Origin: Oceaniovalibus sp. ACAM 378 | GTDB lineage: Bacteria; Pseudomonadota; Alphaproteobacteria; Rhodobacterales; Rhodobacteraceae | Assembly: GCF_008085915.1 (NCBI RefSeq) | Contig: NZ_VSJK01000007.1 | Coordinates: 124,001-188,000 of the forward strand | Direction of reading: 5' to 3' | DNA length: 64,000 nt | Shown here: positions 57,564-64,000 of the stretch, piece by piece | Numbering within the stretch: position 1 is the stretch's first letter | Layout: every line of letters begins with the position of its first letter | The notes under the pieces: generated by a model | What the model saw: the letters and a program-made list of their open reading frames with translations, nothing else | What the model was told of the DNA's origin: nothing | Databases searched by the model: none | Translations under genes and position numbers: made by a program

Positions 57564-58106
57564 ATGCGGACCCCAGAGACCGGCGGCACGACACGGCCCG
57601 CCGGCAAGAGGCACAACCCCGGGCGCAAGGCCACAGACGCCTTTCGCGTTGTCGGACGCCTGGTGCCACAGCTTGCGCAGCTCGCGGTATTTATCGTGGC
57701 TGCGCGCCTGTTGGGGCCTGTTGAATTCGGCATCTTCGCGCTTGCGTCTGCCTGTGCGATTGTCCTGCTGCGGGCGACCGATGCTGGTTGGGCACCTCTC
57801 ATCATACCGCAACCGGGCGTTGAAACCGGGCCGCTTCAGGTTCTGTTGATCGCAATCCTCAGTGGAACGGCCTGCGGTCTGTCGGGTGGATTTGGGGCAC
57901 TGGCCGTGGGCAGTCTTGGGCGCGGCCAGCCGGAAATCATATGGGCCGCAGGAATTGGCCTTGCGGCAGCTGTGGCCTATGGCGCCGCCATCGCGGTACT
58001 CGACCCGGGAATATACCGACGGATGTGGCCTGCGATCGGCGCGACCGTCCGCGTTGGGTTCAGGTCAGTGGTGCGCAAGCCCACGCCAGAAGTCTGCCCG
58101 CAATGA
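57564..58106 (+). pseudogene. Shortened polysaccharide flippase (Wzx/MOP type)
   Basis: 180 residues, against 400-500 for the family. Residues 25-90 match the flippase N-terminus (VGRLVPQLAQLAVFIVAARL, LGPVEFGIFALASACAIVLL). After one or two more membrane segments the sequence passes to what looks like a flippase C-terminus (GIYRRMWPAIGATVRVGFRS). An internal, in-frame loss of about two thirds is the simplest reading. The frame stays open and overlaps the next gene by 4 bases, so it may still be translated, but it is unlikely to transport. Confidence 0.6.
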
Positions 58107-58942
58107 TCGTCATGGCATCTCCCGCGCCACAGTTGCGCCCCGGTTGGCGCAAGGCGGCAAATCGCGCCCTGCGCCTTGCTGTGGCCCTGCCCCGTGCAGG
58201 GGCCGCGCGCCTGTTGGCCGCGACGGAGCATTCGGCACGGTTCTCAGGGGCGTATAACAGCAGCGCCGCGCTAACCCCCGCCCTCGCCCGGTTCAAAACA
58301 CGCGGCTATGACGACGAAAGCGTTGTTGACGTTTCCTTTGATGAGATGTGCCGCCGGGAAACCTGGGATTATCCGATCCTGTTCTGGCTGGGGCGGTATT
58401 TGCCCGATCTGCCGTTCGTGCTGGATGCGGGCGGCCATCTTGGAACCAAATACATTGCATTCTCGGACCTGATCAATCTGAGCGGAGCACATTGGACGGT
58501 GCATGATCTGCCGGGCATCGTCCGCGCCGCCCGCGCGCGCCAGAACCGGGGCGAACTGCCCGCAGCCATCACGTTCGAAGATCGGCTGGACCAGACTCCC
58601 GCGACAGACATCCTGCTGGTTTCGGGGTTTCTGCCATATCTCGACATTCCGTTTTCCGAATTCGTCGCCGCTCTGCGGCGGCGTCCAAAGGTGATCCTCC
58701 TCAACAAGGTGGCGGTGCGGGACGGTGCGGAAATTTTCACCATCGAGCGGATCGGCAGCGCGCGTGTGCCCTATCGGATCCGCAACCGTTCCCAGTGGGA
58801 GAGCCGGATCAGCGCAATGGGATACGAGATGCTGGACAGTTGGAACATCAGCGAAATCGGCCACGTTATCCCCACGCATCCCTGGTTGGGTCGAAGCAAA
58901 AGCCGGGGTTATGCCCTGCTGCGGCGGGATGAGATTGAGTAG
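58103..58942 (+). CDS. TIGR04325-type putative methyltransferase
   Basis: 279 residues. A SAM-binding-like motif FVLDAGGHLGTKYIAFSD is followed by WTVHDLPGIVRAARARQNRG and ILLVSGFLPYLDIPFSEFVA, the pattern of the TIGR04325 methyltransferase family found in polysaccharide clusters. It may methylate a sugar. Starts at 58103 (overlapping the previous stop) or 58112 are both possible. Confidence 0.72.
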   Translation: MIVMASPAPQLRPGWRKAANRALRLAVALPRAGAARLLAATEHSARFSGAYNSSAALTPALARFKTRGYDDESVVDVSFDEMCRRETWDYPILFWLGRYLPDLPFVLDAGGHLGTKYIAFSDLINLSGAHWTVHDLPGIVRAARARQNRGELPAAITFEDRLDQTPATDILLVSGFLPYLDIPFSEFVAALRRRPKVILLNKVAVRDGAEIFTIERIGSARVPYRIRNRSQWESRISAMGYEMLDSWNISEIGHVIPTHPWLGRSKSRGYALLRRDEIE

Positions 58943-59075
58943 AAGAGGATGGAGAATGAAACGAAGAAAACGACCGCGGACCAGAACCATGACACCCCCT
59001 GTCAGGCGTGCAAGTCAGAGCCGGACCATGGGTAAATCCGGGGCCACCCCGACGCCATTCGCATGGGCTGCGGCG

Positions 59076-59312
59076 CTACGGACGCCGCACGGAATTTCCA
59101 CGATCAACGATGCGGATGATCAACGCCGCCACCACCGCGTTGTTGTCGGTAAGCACCAGATCCCCGGTCACCGAGCCGTGGGTGACTGCGAGATCGCGCA
59201 GACTCCCCATGATTGCCGTTTCGGGAAGGATCGCGTGATCGTTCAGCGCCAGAAACAGGGGTTCGCAAATCGTCAGCGCTGCGGCACAAGAAATATCGTC
59301 TGGAACCGGCAT
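59076..59312 (-). CDS. Small hypothetical protein
   Basis: 78 residues from an ATG at 59312 with GGAA 8 bases upstream. Sequence MPVPDDISCAAALTICEPLF and TAIMGSLRDLAVTHGSVTGD, with a hydrophobic C-terminal stretch (NNAVVAALIIRIVDRG). Codon use fits the genome. No family recognised. It is divergent from the Crp/Fnr-type gene about 200 bases away and could be its target or simply a neighbour. Confidence 0.55.
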   Translation of the reverse strand: MPVPDDISCAAALTICEPLFLALNDHAILPETAIMGSLRDLAVTHGSVTGDLVLTDNNAVVAALIIRIVDRGNSVRRP

Positions 59313-59515
59313 TTGGCAAGTTCCTTTCGGGGGCTGACCCCGTGCCATTGCATCATTGGGCGCTCGGTCCTGTCATCAAACAGCATCGCAGAGAAAGACT
59401 CCTGCCGTCCTGACCCGCAGCGATTTATACCTCGGCCGCATCAACTTGTGATAATATCTGGATACTATCTCGCATCTGTCTTCCGTATTTTCACGACGGA
59501 AAGGGTGGCCATCGT

Positions 59516-60316
59516 ATGACTGCGCAGGACAGCCCACTGGCCCGCAAGCTCGGTGCATACCTAAGCCTGTCCAAGGCGGAACTTACTGTCCTTGAAAGCT
59601 TTCATGGTGAGCGGCGCAGCTTTCCCGGCGGGAAAGAGCTGATTCACGAAGGACAGCCGGCACCATCGGCATTTGTTCTGTTCGAAGGTTGGGCAAGTTC
59701 GTTCAAAGTGCTGCGCGACGGCGGACGGCAGATCGTCGACTTTCAGATTCCGGGGGATTTTCTGGGTTTGAGCAACGTACTACTGCGCAAGTCCGACCAC
59801 TGTATTGAGTCGATTACGGATATAAAGGCATCCCAGTTCGACGCTGCCGATCTGTTCGGCGCGATTGAAACCTGCCCGCGCATTGCCTCCGCCGTTCTCT
59901 GGGCCGCTTCGTCGGATGAGGCGGCTGCCGTTGAGCGTCTGGTCAGCCTCGGGCGCCGGGATGCCTTGGAACGGATGGCGCATTTCCTGCTGGAACTGGG
60001 GGCGCGGCTGAAGCAGGTCGGGCTTGCCACGCGCCAAAGCTATGCCTGCCCGCTGTCGCAGTATCATCTTGCCGATGCCTTGGGCCTGAGCCCTGTGCAC
60101 GTCAACCGCGTGCTGCGTCAGTTGCGGGAAGACGGGCTTTTGACCTTTCGCAACGGTCGGGTCGTGTTCGACGATTTCGACCGGTTGGTGACACTCTGCG
60201 ACTTCGACATGGCCTATCTCGACTATGAAGGGCCGGTATTGAAAACAAGCAGTTGGGAGGCGCGAAAGGGCACAAAGACTGAAGCGACGCCGCAGGGGGG
60301 GACAGAACGAATCTGA
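59516..60316 (+). CDS. Crp/Fnr-family transcriptional regulator
   Basis: 266 residues. The cyclic-nucleotide-binding-like domain (about 20-140) has LIHEGQPAPSAFVLFEGWAS and QIVDFQIPGDFLGLSNVLL; the C-terminal winged helix has LSQYHLADALGLSPVHVNRV. The N-terminal Cys cluster of true FNR is absent, so it is not an iron-sulfur oxygen sensor. Relatives control stress or exopolysaccharide genes; the ligand is unknown. About 200 bases of promoter region lie upstream, without a clear TTGAT-N4-ATCAA site. Confidence 0.85.
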   Translation: MTAQDSPLARKLGAYLSLSKAELTVLESFHGERRSFPGGKELIHEGQPAPSAFVLFEGWASSFKVLRDGGRQIVDFQIPGDFLGLSNVLLRKSDHCIESITDIKASQFDAADLFGAIETCPRIASAVLWAASSDEAAAVERLVSLGRRDALERMAHFLLELGARLKQVGLATRQSYACPLSQYHLADALGLSPVHVNRVLRQLREDGLLTFRNGRVVFDDFDRLVTLCDFDMAYLDYEGPVLKTSSWEARKGTKTEATPQGGTERI

Positions 60317-60439
60317 TTGGAGTTAAGCAAAGAAAATAGGATCATCAGTACTTCCCAGATGACGGCGGCGTTTCCGGTATCAGACCTCGATCCAGCAATT
60401 TGTCGCACGCCGCTTCGCCCATAACATTGTTTGAAAACA

Positions 60440-60648
60440 GAGTTTTTTGAAATGGCCTTGTGCGGGCCATTCTCACTCGGACAAAAGAGCACAAGATCAT
60501 AGCCGCTCCAATTCAGGTCTCCCAACACCCGGGGCATCAGCCCGAGGTATCTTTGGTGACGCTTTCGGGCAAAGGTCAGCCGCCCGACAAGGGTCTGGAT
60601 CAACGGACGCGCGGCCAGTTTCCGGGACAGTCGCGCCGGATCAAGCAC
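60440..60648 (-). pseudogene. Glycosyltransferase remnant
   Basis: The minus-strand frame from a GTG at 60648 reads ARPLIQTLVGRLTFARKRHQ then RYLGLMPRVLGDLNWSGYDL and VLFCPSENGPHKAI. The block ending in SGYDLVL is the conserved N-terminal region of GT4-type glycosyltransferases, which usually continue with a Ser-rich HxVAK segment that is damaged here. A stop codon lies just before the GTG and nothing GT-like follows, so only about 65 residues remain. Confidence 0.5.
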
Positions 60649-60659
60649 TTAGGTGAATA

Positions 60660-61040
60660 GTCGTCCTGAGGATAGAGGTGCAGCATCTGCGCCTACACCC
60701 GTTCGCCGCCGCGCGTGCCCACCTACCAATAACGGATCAGCGATACGGCGCAGTGGCACAGGGCTGGCGAGAGCTTCAGCGTGACATGCGATAATCCCCG
60801 GACACCCTTTGTTGTTGTCGCATGTATTAAGCCTCACTCGGTCAGCAGGTCTTTCGAGTGTCGGAAGGGTCGTGTTGCAGCCCGTCCATCCGCCCGCTAT
60901 GCAACAGTCGCAATTTGCAAAGGGGCGGGCATGGCCGAACATTTCTGGGGTGACGGATCGGACCGCCGCGCAAACCGGCAGGCGGTGGTCTCTGACACCC
61001 GGTCTGCACATCGCTGCTCCGCTGTCCGGCTGACCCTCAC
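60660..61040. other. Non-coding stretch between the remnant and the flavoprotein gene
   Basis: About 380 bases without a supportable gene; frames present on both strands have unlikely compositions and no ribosome-binding sites. It probably includes the flavoprotein gene's promoter, which I could not identify. Confidence 0.5.
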
Positions 61041-62222
61041 ATGAAACATGCACTGGTCATCGGCGGCGGGCCTGCCGGGCTGATGGCGGCGGGCGAACTG
61101 GCGCGGGCCGGTCTGTCGGTGACTTTGGTCGAGGCGATGCCGACCGTCGGGCGCAAGTTTCTCATGGCCGGGAAATCGGGGCTCAACCTGACGCTGGATG
61201 TCCCACAGGACGCACCGTTTGACGCCGTTCTGACCGCCTGCAAAGCGCCAGCACCGGTGCATGACGCCCTGCGCGACTTCGGTCCGTTGGCGGTGCAGGA
61301 TTGGGCGCGCGATCTGGGTCAGCCGGTGTTCACCGGCAGCACGGGCCGGGTGTTTCCCGTAGCGATGAAGGCCTCGCCCCTGTTGCGCGCCTGGTTGGCC
61401 GACCTGCGCAGGCTGGGGGTCGATATCCGGACACGCTGGCGCTGGACCGGCTGGAACGAGGGCTTTGAATTTGCCACGCCAGAGGGTGCGGAAACGCTGA
61501 CCCCCGATGTCTGTGTTCTGGCCCTTGGCGGCGCAAGCTGGGCGCGGCTCGGATCGGACGGCGCATGGGCCGCTCTGCTCGCGGATCGGGGGGTGGCGCT
61601 GACGCCGTTCGCCGCGTCCAATGCGGGGTTGTCGGTGGATTGGTCCGCCCCCATGGCCAAAGTGTTCGGCCAGCCGGTGAAAGGCGTCGCGATCCGTGCG
61701 GGCAACGCCCTGCATCGCGGCGAATTCGTGATCACGGCACGAGGTCTTGAGGGCGGCGGCATCTATCACCTCTCGCCTGCGGTGCGGGCGGGCACGCCGC
61801 TGACGCTTGATCTGCTGCCCGACTGGCCGATCGCCCGGGTTGCCGAGCGCCTGTCACGCCCCCGGGGCAAAGCAAGCATCGGCAACTGGCTGCGCAAGTC
61901 GCTGAAACTCGATCCCGCCCGCCTTGCGCTGCTGCTGGAATTTGCTCGCCCGCTGCCCAGTGGCCCGGAACTGGCGAAAATCGCCAAGGCTCTGCCTTTG
62001 CGTCACGCCGGACTGCGCCCGATGGACGAGGCGATATCAACGGTGGGCGGTGTTGCTGCCGCCGCACTGGACCAGCGATTGATGCTCGAGACCGCGCCCG
62101 GCACCTTTGTGGCCGGGGAAATGATCGACTGGGATGCACCCACCGGCGGGTATCTTCTGACCACCTGTTTCGCCACCGGACGGATGGCGGGGCGACAGGC
62201 TGCGGCGTTTGCGCTCGGCTGA
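61041..62222 (+). CDS. BaiN/HI0933-family NAD(P)/FAD-dependent oxidoreductase (TIGR03862 type)
   Basis: 393 residues. The FAD-binding motif VIGGGPAGLMAAGELARAGL is at the N-terminus, followed by MPTVGRKFLMAGKSGLNLT, the HI0933-family signature, and near the end VGGVAAAALDQRLMLETAPG and FVAGEMIDWDAPTGGYLLT. Relatives include bile-acid flavoproteins (BaiN) and RdsA; the reaction in marine bacteria is not known. It is separate from its neighbours. Confidence 0.88.
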   Translation: MKHALVIGGGPAGLMAAGELARAGLSVTLVEAMPTVGRKFLMAGKSGLNLTLDVPQDAPFDAVLTACKAPAPVHDALRDFGPLAVQDWARDLGQPVFTGSTGRVFPVAMKASPLLRAWLADLRRLGVDIRTRWRWTGWNEGFEFATPEGAETLTPDVCVLALGGASWARLGSDGAWAALLADRGVALTPFAASNAGLSVDWSAPMAKVFGQPVKGVAIRAGNALHRGEFVITARGLEGGGIYHLSPAVRAGTPLTLDLLPDWPIARVAERLSRPRGKASIGNWLRKSLKLDPARLALLLEFARPLPSGPELAKIAKALPLRHAGLRPMDEAISTVGGVAAAALDQRLMLETAPGTFVAGEMIDWDAPTGGYLLTTCFATGRMAGRQAAAFALG

Positions 62223-62368
62223 TTTCAGGCGGGGAGGGCTGTTGCCAAGTGCCCTTGGCGGATCGACAGGTGCAGGATTGCCCAAATCGCCCCCGACCCG
62301 CCAAAGCCGCAGCGCTTGACTCGACCGTTGCGACGAGTAGCGTCGCGCGACTTCGAAAAGGATCATCA

Positions 62369-63433
62369 ATGCCACCGTTCAGCCAGATTTATGACGCCCG
62401 CATCGCCGACGGGACGTTGAACGACGATCCGGTCCAGCGCGCGATCCTGCCCGAATTCGAACGTCTGCGCACCGCCCTGAACCAACCCCCGAAACGCAAC
62501 GGATTCTTTTCCCGCAAAGCCCCCGAGCCGATCCCCGGCCTGTACATCTGGGGCGGTGTCGGGCGGGGCAAATCGATGCTGATGGATCTGTTCTTTCAGT
62601 CCGTCGACATGCCCGAAAAACGCCGCGTCCACTTTCATGCCTTCATGCAAGAGGTCCACGCAGGCATGATTGCTGCCCGCAAACGCGGTGTGGATGACGC
62701 GCTGGAACCGGTGGGCGAGGCTCTGTCGCGCGATCTGCGCCTGCTGTGTCTGGACGAGATGCAGATCAGCGACATCACCGACGCGATGATCGTCGGGCGG
62801 CTGTTCGGCATGCTGCTGAAGGCCGGTGTGGTGATTGTCACAACATCGAACCGGGTGCCTGACGACCTGTACAAGAATGGACTGAACCGGCAATTATTCT
62901 TGCCGTTCATCGATCTGCTGAAATCGCGGCTGGTGGTGCATGAACTGGCCGCCGCACGGGATTACCGACAAGAGCGGCTGGGTGGGTCGCCGGTGTATTT
63001 TCATCCGGTTGACAAGGCCGCGCGCAGCCAGATGGATGCGCTGTGGGAGACATTGGCCTCTGACGATGTTGCGCCGCTGGTGCTGCATGTACAGGGGCGG
63101 GAGGTGGAGCTGCCACAGTTCTCGGGCGGGGTGGCGCGGGCGGGGTTCTGGGATCTCTGCGGCCGTGCCTTGGGGGCCGCCGATTATCTCGCGGTGGCCG
63201 ATGCGGTCCGGATTCTGCTGCTGGATGGCATCCCCCGGCTGAGTTCGGAGAACTATAACGAGGCCCGGCGTTTCGTCACCCTGATCGACGCGCTTTACGA
63301 GGGGCAGGTCCGGCTGATCGCTTCGGCGGCCGATGTGCCCGAAAACCTGTATCTGGAAGGCGCCGGACTGTTCGAGTTCGAACGCACTGCCTCACGTCTG
63401 CGCGAGATGCAGGCCGCGGATTGGGGCCCATGA
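62369..63433 (+). CDS. zapE: Cell division protein ZapE (AFG1-like ATPase)
   Basis: 354 residues from the ATG at 62369, with AAAGGA 7 bases upstream. Walker A GGVGRGKSMLMDLFF near residue 62, Walker B LRLLCLDEMQISD, and the sensor motif IVTTSNRVPDDLYKNGLNRQ identify ZapE/AFG1. It modulates FtsZ rings under stress in Escherichia coli. In alphaproteobacteria it often lies near mdh and suc genes; here it follows the flavoprotein gene. Confidence 0.95.
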   Translation: MPPFSQIYDARIADGTLNDDPVQRAILPEFERLRTALNQPPKRNGFFSRKAPEPIPGLYIWGGVGRGKSMLMDLFFQSVDMPEKRRVHFHAFMQEVHAGMIAARKRGVDDALEPVGEALSRDLRLLCLDEMQISDITDAMIVGRLFGMLLKAGVVIVTTSNRVPDDLYKNGLNRQLFLPFIDLLKSRLVVHELAAARDYRQERLGGSPVYFHPVDKAARSQMDALWETLASDDVAPLVLHVQGREVELPQFSGGVARAGFWDLCGRALGAADYLAVADAVRILLLDGIPRLSSENYNEARRFVTLIDALYEGQVRLIASAADVPENLYLEGAGLFEFERTASRLREMQAADWGP

Positions 63434-63461
63434 GGCAGCGCACCCCGATAAGGGGACTGTA

Positions 63462-63482
63462 CAAATTTTCAAAGAAAATTTG
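63462..63482. repeat. Perfect AT-rich palindrome after zapE
   Basis: CAAATTTTC-AAA-GAAAATTTG: 9-bp perfect arms, 28 bases after the zapE stop. It stands directly before the GC-rich terminator hairpin. Confidence 0.5.
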
Positions 63483-63519
63483 GCCTCCGGCGGGAGTATT
63501 TTCACAAGGAGAAGCCGGG
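63483..63519 (+). terminator. Terminator-like element after zapE, shared motif with 41624-41650
   Basis: GCCTCCGGCGGGAG can form a short GC stem followed by TATTTTC, then the GAGTATTT-type motif also found after murJ. It probably ends the zapE transcript and lies between convergent zapE and thiQ. Confidence 0.5.
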
Positions 63520-63521
63520 CG

Positions 63522-64000
63522 TCACCCGAGATATTCGCGCAGCGCGGCGGGGGGCGCATCAAGCAGCGCCCCGGCGAGAGAAGGCGGATGCGCGACACCA
63601 TCGGCCACGACGACCAGATCGCCGCCCAGCGCCCTTGCGTCAGCGGGATCATGGGTGACCATCAGCAGGGTGGCGCGGGTGGACACGAGCAGGGATTTGA
63701 CCAGCGCAATCATTTCCGCGCGCAGGGCCGGGCCGAGCGCCGCGAAGGGTTCATCGAGCAGGACCAGCGGGCGGTCCTGCACCAGCATCCGCGCCAGCGC
63801 AGCACGACTTTGCTGACCGCCCGACAGGGTGGCGGGCTTGCGCGTGGCAAAACCTGCCAGTCCGACCTGCGCCAGCGCATCCTGGACGCGGGCGGTTTCT
63901 TTCGTGTTCAGGCGGCCCGAGGGGCGCAGGCCGAGTGCCGCGTTTTCAAACGCGGTGAGGTGCGGAAACAGGTTGTTGTCCTGAAAGATCATCGCGACCG
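63522..64000 (-). CDS. thiQ: Thiamine ABC transporter ATP-binding protein, 3' part
   Basis: About 159 codons are visible and the start lies beyond the window end. The Q-loop region VAMIFQDNNLFPHLTAFENA, the signature LSGGQQSRAALARML, Walker B LVLLDEPFAALGPALRAEMI and the switch His in LLMVTHDPADA are present; the QDNNLFPHL form and the short C-terminus are typical of ThiQ, which powers thiamine uptake with ThiB and ThiP. Walker A is outside the window. Confidence 0.87.
   Translation of the reverse strand, partial: VAMIFQDNNLFPHLTAFENAALGLRPSGRLNTKETARVQDALAQVGLAGFATRKPATLSGGQQSRAALARMLVQDRPLVLLDEPFAALGPALRAEMIALVKSLLVSTRATLLMVTHDPADARALGGDLVVVADGVAHPPSLAGALLDAPPAALREYLG

Noticed and set aside
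59400-59515. FNR box upstream of the Crp/Fnr gene
   Set aside because: The TTGTGATAAT segment near 59448 lacks the second half-site of TTGAT-N4-ATCAA.
60649-61053. 134-codon minus-strand frame before the flavoprotein gene
   Set aside because: Cys- and Arg-rich composition unlike real proteins of this genome; no start signal.

Overview
The window looks like a chromosomal segment of a Rhodobacterales (Roseobacter-type) alphaproteobacterium. The basis is the GC-rich codon use, the alphaproteobacterial ribosomal gene order, a LuxI/LuxR pair, an RpoH factor, an LpoA-like activator, and the protein sequences throughout. No rRNA, tRNA, CRISPR array, insertion sequence or prophage was seen.

Layout. 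(1) 1-1810, minus strand: 5' part of rarA, then an acyl-homoserine-lactone synthase and its LuxR-type receptor. (2) 1909-23034, minus strand: the str-S10-spc-alpha ribosomal supercluster, read from rpsL (23034) to rplQ (1940), with fusA, tuf, secY, adk and rpoA. Intrinsic terminators and promoter-like sequences divide it into several transcription units. Two unrelated genes, a lambda-lysozyme-like protein and a TIGR02466-type 2OG-Fe(II) oxygenase, lie between rplP and rpmC. (3) 23515-28774: a lamin-tail/Hint protein, a DMT transporter, a type III polyketide synthase coupled to an ICMT-like methyltransferase, and coaBC. (4) 28902-41616: rpoH, cobU-cobC, a ComM-like ATPase, a ketopantoate reductase-like gene, gshB, yraN, rsmI, an LpoA-like lipoprotein, glnD and murJ.

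(5) 42099-51100, minus strand: a C1/folate block. It holds a two-subunit NAD-linked formate dehydrogenase whose diaphorase subunit is a NuoE-NuoF fusion, formate-THF ligase, folD, a broken folD paralog and, further upstream, 5-formyl-THF cyclo-ligase. Together these can oxidise formate to CO2 or load it onto tetrahydrofolate. A pair of mutually exclusive hairpins lies between fhs and folD. (6) 51097-54775: a nitronate monooxygenase-like protein, then a flavin monooxygenase divergent from a RidA-DUF1028 pair. (7) 54776-61040: an AT-richer, gene-poor stretch with pieces of an exopolysaccharide locus: a sugar transferase, a much shortened flippase, a TIGR04325-type methyltransferase, a glycosyltransferase remnant and a Crp/Fnr regulator. 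(8) 61041-64000: a BaiN/HI0933-type flavoprotein, zapE and the 3' part of thiQ.

The signals most worth a second look are the fhs-folD hairpin pair, the decayed folD paralog with an altered catalytic lysine, the interruption and re-promotion of the ribosomal cluster, the type III PKS/methyltransferase pair, and the degraded exopolysaccharide region.
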